A stretch of 64,000 nt of DNA from assembly GCF_009742725.1 (NCBI RefSeq), contig NZ_WPHG01000002.1:682001-746000 (forward strand), written 5' to 3'. Both the position numbers and the translations under genes were made by a program. This stretch comes from Nitratireductor arenosus. Its GTDB lineage: Bacteria; Pseudomonadota; Alphaproteobacteria; Rhizobiales; Rhizobiaceae. A model generated the notes under the pieces. That model made no database searches. It was given only the letters and a program-made list of their open reading frames with translations, and was not told where the DNA came from. Every line of letters starts with the position of its first letter. Positions within the stretch are counted from its first letter, which is position 1. Below, one piece after another: positions 30,576 to 40,782 of the stretch.

Positions 30576-30589
30576 AGGGGATACATCCG
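30576..30589. repeat. 14-bp relic of an IS1595-type right end
   Basis: AGGGGATACATCCG here is identical to the terminal 14 bp of the adjacent IS element (32627-32640) and has the same orientation. With the following target duplication it makes a 22-bp direct repeat on both sides of the IS. With the left end of the IS it makes a 13-bp stem with an 8-base loop (30577-30610). Confidence 0.75.
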
Positions 30590-30597
30590 GAAGAGTG
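30590..30597. repeat. Left copy of 8-bp target site duplication
   Basis: GAAGAGTG directly before the left inverted repeat, repeated at 32641-32648. Eight bp is the known duplication length of the IS1595 family. Confidence 0.9.
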
Positions 30598-30645
30598 CGG
30601 ATGTATCCCCTTGAAACATGTAGAGCGAATCCCTATATTCGGAGA

Positions 30646-31539
30646 ATGAGCAAGAAGCCCAAAGCCCCGACACTCAAAGATTTCCTCGCACAGTTCCCCG
30701 ACGATGATTCGTGCCTCGATCATCTGATGGCTACCCGCTACGGAAAGCGCCACGAATGCGCCAAGTGCGGCAGGCTCGCCAACTTCCACCGCGTGAAGTC
30801 GCGCCGCTGCTACGAATGCGATTTCTGCGGCTATCAGGTCTATCCGACCGCCGGGACGCCGTTCGAGAACACCCGCACATCCCTGCGGGACTGGTTCCAC
30901 GTCATGTTCATGTTCACGACTTCCCGAAACGGGGTGTCCGCCAAGGAAGTCCAGCGCACCATCGGCGTGACGTACAAGACCGCTTGGCGCATGTGCAACC
31001 TGATCCGCCAGTACATGGGCTATGTCGATGGCGATAATTCGCTTGGCGGCAAGGGCGGCGGCATCGTCGAGGCCGACAAGGCGTTTATCGGCGGCAAGGA
31101 CAAACGCGGCCACGACGACAAAGCCATCGTGATCGGCATCACCGAGCGCGGCGGCGAAACGGTCACACGCGTCATTCCCTCACGCCGTGAAAAGGACGTG
31201 CTCCCCGCCATCGCGAAATGGGTCCGGCAAGGTTCGCGCATCGCGACCGACGAGGCCAAGGCGTTCAGGAACCTTGGCGAGTACGGCTATCGCCACGGTA
31301 CCGTCAATCACTCCGAAGGCCAGTATGTCTCGGGTCAGGTCCACACCAACACCATCGAAGCGTTCTGGGCGAACGTGAAACGGTCTATCGAGGGGACTTA
31401 CGTTTCGGTGTCGAAGAAGTGGCTCCAGACCTATCTTTGGGAGTTCGAGTACCGCCAGAACCTTCGGAAGCACCCGCATCTGATGCTCGACCTGCTTTTG
31501 CAGTCTTTCCCGCGTCCGGCTCCAAAGGCGGACGCGTAA
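30646..31539 (+). CDS. IS1595-family transposase
   Basis: 297 residues from ATG 30646 with GGAGA just upstream. An N-terminal zinc ribbon (CAKC...CYECDFCGYQ, about residues 40-66) is followed by the ISXO2-like DDE/DDN domain: first Asp in VEADKAFIGGK, second Asp in IATDEAKAF, and the last acidic/Asn region in NTIEAFWANVKR. No stop or frameshift interrupts it, so it may be active. Confidence 0.95.
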   Translation: MSKKPKAPTLKDFLAQFPDDDSCLDHLMATRYGKRHECAKCGRLANFHRVKSRRCYECDFCGYQVYPTAGTPFENTRTSLRDWFHVMFMFTTSRNGVSAKEVQRTIGVTYKTAWRMCNLIRQYMGYVDGDNSLGGKGGGIVEADKAFIGGKDKRGHDDKAIVIGITERGGETVTRVIPSRREKDVLPAIAKWVRQGSRIATDEAKAFRNLGEYGYRHGTVNHSEGQYVSGQVHTNTIEAFWANVKRSIEGTYVSVSKKWLQTYLWEFEYRQNLRKHPHLMLDLLLQSFPRPAPKADA

Positions 31540-31665
31540 GCATCGCCTTTAGGAGGGTGTTGAAGCGGTCATTCCCGTCCGGTTGATCCATAGCCTATCT
31601 CAAGTTGCAGAACTCTGCATTGTAGCGGATAAAGAGGCGATTTGGTGGGTTTCTGTGCGGTGTAG

Positions 31666-32613
31666 ATGGCAATTCGATCTCTAATCGCGGCTTTTGCCAT
31701 TGGGCTCTGCCTTTGCGCATCAGGGCAGGCCCAAGAACAGAGCGATTCCTCCCAAAGGCAGGAAGACGCCGAACAGGCACCAGCCGATAATCTTTATGCG
31801 CCATTCCGTGTTGAAATTGTCGAGGATCAAGCCGAGGCCGATACCCGCCAGCGCCGCGAAGCCGAAAGCCGGAAACGCGAGGAAGATGACCTTATCGCCC
31901 AACAGGGTATGAACTCGGCCACGGAGCTGATGGCCAACTACGCTTGGTGGCAAACTGTTGCGACTTGGGTCGGCGCGATCCTTGTCGCCGGCACGTTGGT
32001 ACTGATGATTTACGCCAACAAATCCGCCGTGCAGGCGGCAAACGCTGCGATGCAGGGGGTCAAAGACGCACGTCGCATCGGCCAAGCGCAAGTCGCCGCC
32101 TATCTTGCCATTGAGGGTGGTGAGTTCACATTGACCGAACAATCCTTTCACGGATGGGTCAACGTCAAGAACCATGGGTAGACGCCCGCTAATTGGCCCG
32201 CAATCTACATAAGCCTGTCGGCGAGGACCAAATGGTCCGGCGGTTCTTTCGTGGATACCGGATTGGGCGATCTCAGAAAGGGTATCGCAAGCGTCAACCG
32301 CCACCCAGCTATTGAGGCACGCAAGCGAAGGATACAAGCCGGGGCGAGCTCTCGTTTCCATTTTCACTGGCTGCACAATCAACTTAGCGAAAACCTTGTC
32401 GGGCAGATCAGGTCTGACCGCACAGATGTCATTATATCCTGTAATCTCGAATGGCTTGATGTCTTTGAAAATCGAGGGGCAATTAGAACCGAACTGAGTA
32501 GTCACCCGGATTTCGCCCAGCCGCCCGAAACTACGAAAGTGCGCGTGGGCGATCTGTATGTTCGCGAATACCAGACAAGCAAACACAACGATTCGGAGAA
32601 GCCAACCTTCTAA
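31666..32613 (+). pseudogene. IS passenger gene split by an in-frame amber codon
   Basis: The frame codes for 171 residues, meets TAG at 32179-32181 (codon 172) and then continues open in the same frame to TAA at 32611-32613, 315 codons in all. The N-terminal part has a signal peptide (cleavage near AQA), a charged Glu/Arg helix, one membrane segment (about 98-120) and KSAVQAANAAMQGVKDAR, then a beta domain. The residues around the stop read VKNHG-stop-TPA, where relatives of this protein type have VKNxGQTPA, so a CAG-to-TAG change is the simplest cause. The function is unknown. Such proteins often ride on mobile elements. Without suppression only the truncated N-terminal part is made. Confidence 0.75.
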
Positions 32614-32640
32614 CTTACATGCTTCAAGGGGATACATCCG

Positions 32641-32648
32641 GAAGAGTG
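32641..32648. repeat. Right copy of 8-bp target site duplication
   Basis: GAAGAGTG directly after the right inverted repeat; identical to 30590-30597. Confidence 0.9.
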
Positions 32649-32655
32649 GAAATCG

Positions 32656-32670
32656 GAACAAAAATCGAAC
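32656..32670. promoter_or_regulatory. LexA (SOS) box upstream of recA
   Basis: GAAC-N7-GAAC, the complement of the alphaproteobacterial LexA site GTTC-N7-GTTC. It lies 125 bp before recA and only 7 bp from the IS target duplication. Confidence 0.7.
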
Positions 32671-32710
32671 ATTATAGTCAAATCATTGATTTTAAGAAAA
32701 ATTTGTAGAC

Positions 32711-32739
32711 TTGCATAAATGGAACAAAACAGGTACAAA
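32711..32739 (+). promoter_or_regulatory. recA promoter with overlapping second LexA-like site
   Basis: TTGCAT (32711-32716) and TACAAA (32734-32739) are separated by 17 bp. GAAC-N7-GTAC (32722-32736), a one-mismatch SOS box, fills the spacer and touches the -10, where bound LexA would block polymerase. Confidence 0.6.
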
Positions 32740-32794
32740 TCGGCAAGGAATTAGAAGCGACCGGGCTTCATTGACGATCGAAGGGTAATGTATC

Positions 32795-33880
<1,086 letters not shown>

Positions 33881-33904
33881 ATTCTTCTCCCAAAGCGCCT
33901 GACG

Positions 33905-33939
33905 AAAAGGCCGCCGCGGTCGATGCCGGGCGGCCTTTT
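33905..33939 (+). terminator. Rho-independent terminator of recA
   Basis: An 11-bp perfect stem AAAAGGCCGCC / GGCGGCCTTTT with a 13-base loop lies 25 bp after the recA stop. The following gap to alaS holds a 15-bp direct repeat GCGGCCGGGCGGGCG (about 33957 and 34022) and no gene. Confidence 0.7.
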
Positions 33940-34146
33940 GTCGTGCATGGATTTTGCGGCCGGGCGGGCGGCGGGAGCGCGCCTTGTTGCCGACGCGCAG
34001 TGCGTTGCCGCGGAGATGTTCGCGGCCGGGCGGGCGCGGGCTGCGACCTGGCTTTAAAACGGTTTCTGGACAGCCATCCGGGCGGGCGATAAGAAGCCGG
34101 TTCGCAATTTCCGGGTTTTTCCGGCGGTTTTCAAGAAGGCACATCC

Positions 34147-36804
34147 ATGAGCGGCGTCAACGCGATTCGGTCGGCTTTTCTCGACTTCTTCAAAAAGAAC
34201 GGCCACGAGGTGGTGGCGTCCGGGCCGCTGGTGCCGCGCAACGACCCGACGCTGATGTTCACCAATGCCGGTATGGTGCAGTTCAAGAACGTCTTTACCG
34301 GCCTCGAGCAGCGCCCATATAACCGCGCCGTGACGGCGCAGAAATGCGTGCGCGCAGGCGGCAAGCACAATGATCTCGACAATGTCGGCTACACCGCACG
34401 CCATCACACGTTTTTCGAGATGCTCGGCAATTTCTCGTTCGGCGACTATTTTAAGGACGTCGCCATCGAACTCGCCTGGACGCTGATCACCAAGGAGTTC
34501 GGCCTTGCCAAGGACCGGCTCCTGGTCACCGTCTATCATACCGACGACCAGGCCTTCGATTTGTGGAAGAAGATTGCCGGACTGCCGGACGAACGCATCA
34601 TCCGCATTCCCACCCACGACAATTTCTGGGCGATGGGCGATACTGGGCCGTGCGGCCCGTGTTCGGAGATTTTTTTCGACCATGGTGAGGCCATCCCCGG
34701 TGGCCCGCCCGGCAGCCCCGACGAGGACGGCGACCGCTTCATCGAGATCTGGAACCTGGTCTTCATGCAGTTCGAGCAGCTGACCCGGGACGAGCGCGTC
34801 GACCTGCCGCGTCCGTCAATCGACACCGGCATGGGGCTGGAGCGGGTCGCGGCCGTCTTGCAGGGCGAGCACGACAATTACGACATCGACCTGTTCAAGG
34901 CGCTGATCGCGGCGGCCGTCGAGGCGACCGGGGTTGCCGCCGAGGGCAAGGCCCGGGCGAGCCATCGCGTCATTGCCGATCATCTGCGGGCGTCGAGCTT
35001 CTTGATTGCCGATGGCGTGTTGCCGTCGAACGAGGGCCGCGGCTACGTGTTGCGCCGCATCATGCGCCGCGCCATGCGCCATGCCCAACTTCTTGGTGCC
35101 GCCGATCCGCTGATGTGGCAGCTGGTGCCGGCGCTCACCCGCGAGATGGGCCAGGCCTATCCCGAGCTGGTGCGCGGCGAGGCGCTGATCACCGAAACGC
35201 TCAGGCTGGAGGAAACCCGCTTCCGCAAGACGCTGGCGCGCGGCCTGACATTGCTTTCGGACGCCACCGACAGTTTCGGCGACGGCGACCGGCTTGACGG
35301 CGAAACCGCGTTCAAGCTCTACGACACCTATGGTTTTCCGATCGACCTGACCCAGGATGCGTTGCGCCAGCGCGGTATTTCGGTCGATCTCGACGGTTTC
35401 AATGCGGCCATGGAGCGCCAGAAAGCGGAAGCGCGCGCCTCCTGGTCCGGGTCCGGCGAGGCGGCGACCGAAACGGTCTGGTTCCAGATCAAGGAGGAGG
35501 TCGGGGCGAGCGAGTTTCTGGGTTACGCCAATGAGGGCGCCGAGGGTGTGGTCCGGGCGCTGGTGCGCGACGGCGCCAGGGTCGATGCGGCCGCGGACGG
35601 CGAGGCGGTTGCCGTGGTCGTCAACCAGACGCCGTTTTACGGCGAATCCGGCGGCCAGGTCGGCGACACCGGCCGCATCGCCGGCGAGGGGTTCGAGATC
35701 GTGGTCACCGACACGCAAAAGAAAGTCGACGGGCTGATCGTGCACTTCGGCCGCGTCGAGCGTGGCACCGTCGCGCCGGGCGCGGTCGTGCATCTTGAGG
35801 TCGACCATGCGCGCCGCGCGCGGCTCAGGGCCAATCACTCCGCCACCCACCTCGTTCACGAGGCGCTGCGCGAGGTGCTGGGCACGCATGTGGCCCAGAA
35901 GGGCTCGCTGGTCGCGCCGGAGCGGCTACGTTTCGACTTTTCGCACCCCAAGCCGATTTCGGCCGACGAGATCGAGCGCGTCGAGCGCATAGCCAACGAA
36001 ATCGTCGTACAGAATGCGCCGGTGACCACCCGGCTGATGGCGGTCGACGACGCCATCGCGGAAGGCGCGATGGCGCTGTTCGGCGAAAAATACGGCGACG
36101 AGGTCCGCGTGGTGTCGATGGGCACCGCGCTCCACGGCGACAAGGCGGGCAAAACCTATTCGGTGGAGCTGTGCGGCGGCACCCATGTCGCGGCGACCGG
36201 CGATATCGGGTTGGTGCGTGTCGTGTCGGAAGGCGCGGTCGCGTCTGGCGTGCGCCGCGTCGAGGCGCTGACCGGCGAGGCGGCCAGGCGCCATCTCGAC
36301 ACGCAGGAGCGCCGACTGAAGTCGATCGCGGCGGCGCTGAAGGTCGCGCCGGCCGATGCCGAAGGTCGTGTGGAAACCTTGATCGAGGAGCGTCGTCGGC
36401 TCGAACGCGAGCTCGCCGAAGCCCGAAAAAAACTCGCACTCGGCGGAGGCGAACAGGCTCAGGCCGAAAGCGAGAGCATCGCCGGCACCGGCTTCATCGG
36501 CCGCGTCGTTGAGGGTGTTTCGCCGAAGGAACTCAAACCGCTGGCCGACGAGGGCAAGACCTCGCTGGGATCGGGCGTGGTGGTTTTCGTCGGCACGGGC
36601 GAAGACGGCAAGGCGAGCGTGGTGGTCGGCGTCACCGAGGACCAGACGGAGCGCTTCAGCGCCGTCGATCTGGTGCGGATCGCCTCGGCCGCGCTCGGCG
36701 GCAAGGGCGGCGGCGGGCGGCCGGATATGGCTCAGGCCGGCGGCCCGGACGCTTCAAAAGCACATGAGGCGATCGCCGCGGTCAGGGCCGCGATCGCCGG
36801 TTAG
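34147..36804 (+). CDS. alaS: Alanyl-tRNA synthetase
   Basis: 885 residues. Class II catalytic domain: [16 protein letters not shown] start, motif 2 around [17 protein letters not shown], motif 3 [10 protein letters not shown]. Editing domain zinc motifs are HSATHLVH and CGGTHV (about 670), followed by a coiled linker and the C-Ala domain ([26 protein letters not shown]). It charges tRNA-Ala and clears mis-charged Ser/Gly. The gene ends in a TAG that is part of the palindromic repeat directly downstream. Confidence 0.98.
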   Translation: MSGVNAIRSAFLDFFKKNGHEVVASGPLVPRNDPTLMFTNAGMVQFKNVFTGLEQRPYNRAVTAQKCVRAGGKHNDLDNVGYTARHHTFFEMLGNFSFGDYFKDVAIELAWTLITKEFGLAKDRLLVTVYHTDDQAFDLWKKIAGLPDERIIRIPTHDNFWAMGDTGPCGPCSEIFFDHGEAIPGGPPGSPDEDGDRFIEIWNLVFMQFEQLTRDERVDLPRPSIDTGMGLERVAAVLQGEHDNYDIDLFKALIAAAVEATGVAAEGKARASHRVIADHLRASSFLIADGVLPSNEGRGYVLRRIMRRAMRHAQLLGAADPLMWQLVPALTREMGQAYPELVRGEALITETLRLEETRFRKTLARGLTLLSDATDSFGDGDRLDGETAFKLYDTYGFPIDLTQDALRQRGISVDLDGFNAAMERQKAEARASWSGSGEAATETVWFQIKEEVGASEFLGYANEGAEGVVRALVRDGARVDAAADGEAVAVVVNQTPFYGESGGQVGDTGRIAGEGFEIVVTDTQKKVDGLIVHFGRVERGTVAPGAVVHLEVDHARRARLRANHSATHLVHEALREVLGTHVAQKGSLVAPERLRFDFSHPKPISADEIERVERIANEIVVQNAPVTTRLMAVDDAIAEGAMALFGEKYGDEVRVVSMGTALHGDKAGKTYSVELCGGTHVAATGDIGLVRVVSEGAVASGVRRVEALTGEAARRHLDTQERRLKSIAAALKVAPADAEGRVETLIEERRRLERELAEARKKLALGGGEQAQAESESIAGTGFIGRVVEGVSPKELKPLADEGKTSLGSGVVVFVGTGEDGKASVVVGVTEDQTERFSAVDLVRIASAALGGKGGGGRPDMAQAGGPDASKAHEAIAAVRAAIAG

Positions 36805-36900
36805 AGCCGTCCCCATTTAAGAGGAACGGCTCTGGGTCGTGACCCTGAAAAGTGGAGGCCGGCTCCGCTTTTCGCGATCCTGCTCCTGGGCCCGGCTCTA
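36803..36900. repeat. Palindromic intergenic repeat between convergent alaS and fsr
   Basis: The whole 93-bp gap is repeat. The first hairpin (36803-36833) pairs AGAGCCGTCCCC with GAGGAACGGCTCT. The middle part reads GACCCTGAAAAGTGGAGGCC and CGCTTTTCGCGATCCTGCTC, like the widely dispersed GAAAAGTGG palindromes of rhizobial genomes. The far end (GGGCCCGGCTCTA) is again the module end. TAG stops of both alaS and fsr are the first bases of the module. It probably terminates transcription in both directions. Confidence 0.65.
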
Positions 36901-38103
36901 ACGACGCGCGTTTTTCAGATTGGGCAGGAAGATCGTCAACAGGCCGAGCAGCGGCAGGAAGGAACACACCGTGTAGACATAGCCGATCCCCTTGACGTCG
37001 GCGACGATGCCCAGCACCGCCGCGCCAAGGCCGCCGAGCCCGAAGGCGAAGCCGAAAAACAGGCCGGCGACCATGCCGACCCGACCCGGCAGCAATTCCT
37101 GCGCGAACACCACGATCTGCGGAAAGGCCGACGACAGGATCAGGCCGATCATGATCGTCAGCACCGGTGTCCAAGCATAGCTGGCATAGGGCAGGGCGAG
37201 TGTGAACGGCAGCACGCCCAGGATCGAGAACCAGATCACTGTCTTGGAGCCGAAGCGGTCGCCGATCGGGCCGCCGAGGATCGTCCCGGCCGCCGCCGCG
37301 CCGAGGAAGACAAACAGCAGGACCTGCGATTCCTGCACCGATACGTTGAACTTTTCGATGACATAGAACGTGTAATAGCTGCTGATCGAGGCCAGATAGA
37401 CATGTTTGGAAAACACCAGCACGATCAGCACGGCCAATGTCAGCATCACCCGCCGGCGCGACAGGTCGAGCGTCATCGGCGCGGACGGCCGCGACGCGGC
37501 GCGCTTCTGGTAGGCCGAATACCAGCCGCCGACGCGCCACAGGATCACCATGCCGATCATCGCGGCCACCGAGAACCAGGCGACCGAGCCCTGGCCGCGC
37601 GGCACGACGATGAAGGCGGCCAGAAGCGGACCGATCGCGGTACCGAAATTGCCGCCGACCTGGAACAGGGCCTGGGCGAGGCCGTAGCGTCCGCCGGAGG
37701 CAAGGCGGGCCACGCGCGAGGATTCGGGATGAAAGATCGCCGATCCCAGACCGACAAAGGCTGCGCCGAGCAACAGCAGCGGATAGGTGCCGGCCGTTGC
37801 CAAAAGCAGCAGCCCGATCATCGTCGAACCCATGCCGGCCGAGAGGGAATAGGGCATCGGCCGCTTGTCGGCGACGATGCCGACCAGCGGCTGCAGCAGC
37901 GAGGCGGTGACTTGGAAGGCAAGCGTCAAAAGGCCGATTTGCCAGAAATCGAGGCCGTAATCGCCTTTCAGCATCGGATAGAGCGCAGCCAGCAGCGACT
38001 GCATCACATCGTTGAGCAGATGGCAGAAACTAACTGCCAGGATGACCGCGTAGACGGTGCGCTCGGGCGCAAGCCGGGCGGGGGCGGCTAAGGTGTCGGT
38101 CAA
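36898..38103 (-). CDS. fsr: MFS transporter, fosmidomycin-resistance (Fsr) family
   Basis: 401 residues with about 12 membrane segments. Fsr-type signature near the N-terminus: FCHLLNDVMQSLLAALYPMLK, FWQIGLLTLAFQVTASLLQPLVG, then GSAIFHPESSRVARLASGG. The family exports fosmidomycin and related small compounds in E. coli; the natural substrate is unknown. It is divergent from an AraC regulator (125 bp apart), which is likely its regulator. It ends in the repeat that supplies its TAG stop. Confidence 0.87.
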   Translation of the reverse strand: MTDTLAAPARLAPERTVYAVILAVSFCHLLNDVMQSLLAALYPMLKGDYGLDFWQIGLLTLAFQVTASLLQPLVGIVADKRPMPYSLSAGMGSTMIGLLLLATAGTYPLLLLGAAFVGLGSAIFHPESSRVARLASGGRYGLAQALFQVGGNFGTAIGPLLAAFIVVPRGQGSVAWFSVAAMIGMVILWRVGGWYSAYQKRAASRPSAPMTLDLSRRRVMLTLAVLIVLVFSKHVYLASISSYYTFYVIEKFNVSVQESQVLLFVFLGAAAAGTILGGPIGDRFGSKTVIWFSILGVLPFTLALPYASYAWTPVLTIMIGLILSSAFPQIVVFAQELLPGRVGMVAGLFFGFAFGLGGLGAAVLGIVADVKGIGYVYTVCSFLPLLGLLTIFLPNLKNARR

Positions 38104-38228
38104 GGCAGGCTCCTTCTGCGCACGGTCGCGCGCCGTGGCCGAACGGTTATAGATGGGCTGGCCGTGACCTTCTTTGCTGGTTTGGTCTATTTGTTTCGTG
38201 TGTGGGCCAGCGATTTGAGTGACAGACG

Positions 38229-39071
38229 ATGCGCGATGCCGCGATCAGGGCGATTCACGAAACCCATGCCTTGAACCGGCGCGACGACGACCGGCGGGAT
38301 TTCATCGAGCGCGCCGGCGGGGCGGTGGTCGCACTTGCGAGTGCCTATCCGGACGGTCACCACGTGGCGGCGCACCGGCATGGTCGTTCGCAGCTGCTTC
38401 ACGTGCGCTCCGGCATCGTGCTCGCCACCACCGATGTCGGCCGCTGGATGGTGCCGGGCGGCCAGGCTTTATGGATTCCGGCGGGCACCATCCATGCCGT
38501 TGACATGATGGGCGGTGTGCGCATGCAGTCGGCCTATGTGCGGCCGGCGGCGATCGCCGGCCCGCCGGCATCGCTGCGGGTCGTCGCTATGACCGGCCTG
38601 ATGCGCAGCTTGATGGCCGAAGCGGTCGCGATCGGCGAAACGAAGAGCGTCGACGGCCGCGACGCCCTGCTGCTCGGGCTCATCCTGCACGAGATGCCGC
38701 GGCTTGAGGAATTGCCGCTCGGCCTGCCGTTTCCGAGCGATCCGCGGTTTGTCGCGCTGTGTCGCCGTTATCTTGACGCGCCGACGCCGGCGGTGACCAT
38801 CGACGGCTGGGCGCGCGAGACCGGCATGAGCCGGCGCACATTCACCCGGCGGTTTCAGCGCGAAACCGGGCTTAGCCTGTCCGTCTGGCGTCAGCAGGCC
38901 AGCCTGTTCGCCGCACTGCCGCGCCTGTCGGAAGGCGAGGCGGTGACCTCCGTCGCGCTCGATCTCGGTTATGAGAGCGTGGCCGCTTTCACCACCATGT
39001 TCAAGCGCATGCTGGGCACCTCGCCGCGCGATTATCTGTCGGCGAACGCGCCGGCGGCCGGCCGAGAGTGA
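38229..39071 (+). CDS. AraC-family transcriptional regulator (NimR-like)
   Basis: 280 residues. An N-terminal cupin (HRHGRSQLLHVRSGIVLATTDVG, PGGQALWIPAGTIHAV) is followed by a C-terminal double helix-turn-helix (TIDGWARETGMSRRTFTRRF and VTSVALDLGYESVAAFTTMF). The cupin-plus-HTH layout matches the NimR/YeaM group, which controls adjacent MFS efflux genes. Its position divergent from fsr supports that role here. Confidence 0.85.
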   Translation: MRDAAIRAIHETHALNRRDDDRRDFIERAGGAVVALASAYPDGHHVAAHRHGRSQLLHVRSGIVLATTDVGRWMVPGGQALWIPAGTIHAVDMMGGVRMQSAYVRPAAIAGPPASLRVVAMTGLMRSLMAEAVAIGETKSVDGRDALLLGLILHEMPRLEELPLGLPFPSDPRFVALCRRYLDAPTPAVTIDGWARETGMSRRTFTRRFQRETGLSLSVWRQQASLFAALPRLSEGEAVTSVALDLGYESVAAFTTMFKRMLGTSPRDYLSANAPAAGRE

Positions 39072-39104
39072 AGCCGCGGCGGTCGGAAACGGCCGGCCCC
39101 GGCT

Positions 39105-39557
39105 TCACTCCTCGGCGAGCGTGTCCACGATGCGGCGCATCTGCTCGCCCATGGCGTCGCACTCGCTGGGCGAGGATCGCGCCATGACGGTGTCGATCAG
39201 CTCGGTATAGACGGCGAGTGCCTTCATCAGCCGCTGTTCGCCCGCCGGCGTCAGATAAAGGCGCATGACGCGCTTGTCGGACGAATCGCTCTCGCGCCGC
39301 ACCAGGCCTTGCGATTCGAGCTGCGGCAGCAACATGGTGATGTTGGAGCGTCCCACCAGCAGCCGGCGCGCCAGATCGTGCTGCGACTGGCCCGGGTGGC
39401 GGTAGAGATTCATCAGCATGTCGAGCTGCGCGAGCTTCAGGTCGAGCGGCGCCAGCGCCTTCGACAACGCGCGTACCACCGCCTTTTCGGCGCGCACTAC
39501 GGCGATCCAGTTGCGAAAGCGCGGATTGTCCCACGGCAGGTCTTGTTTTTTGTTCAT
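39105..39557 (-). CDS. MarR-family transcriptional regulator
   Basis: 150 residues from ATG 39557; a GTG at 39578 would start inside the palindromes. Winged helix: LKLAQLDMLMNLYRHPGQSQHDLARRLLVGRSNITMLLPQLESQGLVRRESDSSDKRVMRLYLTPAG is the standard MarR helix-turn-helix and wing, spread over about residues 45-110. Two identical palindromes lie in front of it and between it and a divergent hydrolase gene, so it probably represses both. Confidence 0.88.
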   Translation of the reverse strand: MNKKQDLPWDNPRFRNWIAVVRAEKAVVRALSKALAPLDLKLAQLDMLMNLYRHPGQSQHDLARRLLVGRSNITMLLPQLESQGLVRRESDSSDKRVMRLYLTPAGEQRLMKALAVYTELIDTVMARSSPSECDAMGEQMRRIVDTLAEE

Positions 39558-39586
39558 TCTTGAACTAATAATGTTCACGGTTGAAC
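39552..39586. promoter_or_regulatory. Twin palindromic operator for the MarR regulator
   Basis: GTTCA-N4-TGAAC occurs twice, at 39552-39565 and 39573-39586. The copies are exactly 21 bp apart, two helical turns, so dimers would bind the same face. The first overlaps the marR start codon, the second lies 20 bp before the hydrolase gene. Confidence 0.65.
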
Positions 39587-39605
39587 TAATTCACGGTGGC
39601 CCACC

Positions 39606-40517
39606 ATGGCATCATTTCCGTTGACTGTCATCCGTTCCGCGTTCCGCATCGCCGACCATATCGCGCCCCGGCTCGCCGGTCGCGCCGCCTTCGAGCTTTT
39701 CTGCCGTACCCCGCATCCGCAACGGGTTTCGGACAGGGAAAGGCGGGCGCTCGATCAGGCGGCGCCCTTCATGGCCGAGGCGCGACTGCATCGGCTCACA
39801 ACCCGGTCGGGCTGTGTCGCCGCGTACGATTTCCGCCCGCCGCCGGGCACCGAAAGGCGGCGCACGGTGCTTGTCATCCATGGCTGGCGCTCGCGCAGCG
39901 ACCACATGGTGGCGATCATCGATGCCTTGCGCCGCGACGGCGCACGGGTGATCGCGATCGACCTGCCCGGCCATGGCAAGTCGGCGGGGCGACGCCTCAA
40001 CATGGCCAACGCGGTCGAGGCGGCGGCGACCGCCGGCGCGTGGTTCGGTCCGTTCGAGGCCGTGATCGGCCATTCCTTCGGCGGCGCGGTCGCCGTTAAC
40101 GCGCTTGTCGGTTCGGTCAGTGGCGTCGAGAAGCTGGTGGCCGAACGGCTGGTGCTGGTTTCGGCGCCCAATTCCATGCCGTCCTTCTTCGCCGAATTCG
40201 GCCGCATGCTCGACCTCGGTCCGCGCGCCCAGACCGCGCTGTTCGATCATGTCGAGAGGCTGACCGGCCGCCCACTGGAAGACTATGTCGGCGCCGACCA
40301 GCTTGCCCGGCATCGGTTTCCAACCCTCGTGCTTCACGCGCCCTGCGACAAGGAGGTGCCGGCCGAAAACGCCAGGGCCTATGACGACGCGGGGCCGCAT
40401 GTGCGGCTGGTCTGGGCGCCTGGCCTCGGCCACAGGCGCATCCTGGCCGGTCCCGGTGTGCTCGCCGAACTGACCCGATTTGCGGCCGGCGAACGCGCGT
40501 TGTCGCTGGTGGATTAG
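39606..40517 (+). CDS. Alpha/beta hydrolase
   Basis: 303 residues. Alpha/beta-hydrolase core: VLVIHGWRSRSDHM (oxyanion loop), IDLPGHGKS, and the nucleophile elbow GHSFGGA. The acid probably lies near LHAPCDKEVP and the catalytic His in GLGHRR. The C-terminal part is ordinary; there is no signal peptide. It is divergent from, and likely repressed by, the MarR regulator, which suggests detoxification or ester breakdown induced by a small aromatic or acyl compound. The substrate is unknown. Confidence 0.82.
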   Translation: MASFPLTVIRSAFRIADHIAPRLAGRAAFELFCRTPHPQRVSDRERRALDQAAPFMAEARLHRLTTRSGCVAAYDFRPPPGTERRRTVLVIHGWRSRSDHMVAIIDALRRDGARVIAIDLPGHGKSAGRRLNMANAVEAAATAGAWFGPFEAVIGHSFGGAVAVNALVGSVSGVEKLVAERLVLVSAPNSMPSFFAEFGRMLDLGPRAQTALFDHVERLTGRPLEDYVGADQLARHRFPTLVLHAPCDKEVPAENARAYDDAGPHVRLVWAPGLGHRRILAGPGVLAELTRFAAGERALSLVD

Positions 40518-40584
40518 GACGTGAAACCCCGATGGCAGCAATATCCGGTTACAGGCGATTTTGATAAAGGTAAGGTCGTTGGCC

Positions 40585-40782
40585 TCAATCCCGTACGGGC
40601 TGGAAAACGTCCTCGATCGCCATGCCGAAGAGGCGCGCGATGCTGAAGGCAAGGGGCAGGCTCGGATCATAGCGACCTCGCTCCAAGGCGTTGACCGTTT
40701 GTCGGGACACGCCGAGATGCCTGGCGAGATCGGCCTGCGACCATCCGTGCTGCTGGCGCAGTTGCTGGATGCTGTTGTTCAT
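40585..40782 (-). CDS. Small XRE-family helix-turn-helix regulator
   Basis: 65 residues from ATG 40782, a bare helix-turn-helix: LRQQHGWSQADLARHLGVSRQTVNALERGRYDPSLPLA spans most of it. The start overlaps the stop of the membrane protein gene (ATGA). A near-perfect palindrome lies before the two-gene operon, so it probably regulates itself. Small regulators of this kind are commonly paired with a small membrane protein gene. Confidence 0.85.
   Translation of the reverse strand: MNNSIQQLRQQHGWSQADLARHLGVSRQTVNALERGRYDPSLPLAFSIARLFGMAIEDVFQPVRD

Larger units (their letters stand above)
30598..32640 (+). mobile_element. Complete IS1595-family insertion sequence, 2043 bp, with passenger gene
   Basis: Terminal inverted repeats of 25 bp with one mismatch: 30598-30622 begins CGGATGTATCCCCTTGAAAC, and the complement of 32616-32640 begins CGGATGTATCCCCTTGAAGC. 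It carries a 297-residue transposase and a passenger gene that ends 3 bp inside the right repeat. Both lie on the + strand. The flanking 8-bp duplications are intact, so it has not been rearranged since it landed. IS1595 elements of several subgroups are known to carry passenger genes. The insertion separates psuK from the recA control region. Confidence 0.92.

Noticed and set aside
31720-32661. A 313-codon open frame on the minus strand across the IS passenger gene, with a signal-like start
   Set aside because: It begins outside the IS, in the recA upstream region, and crosses the IS boundary. The plus-strand frame has the coherent signal, membrane segment and domain; this is its shadow.
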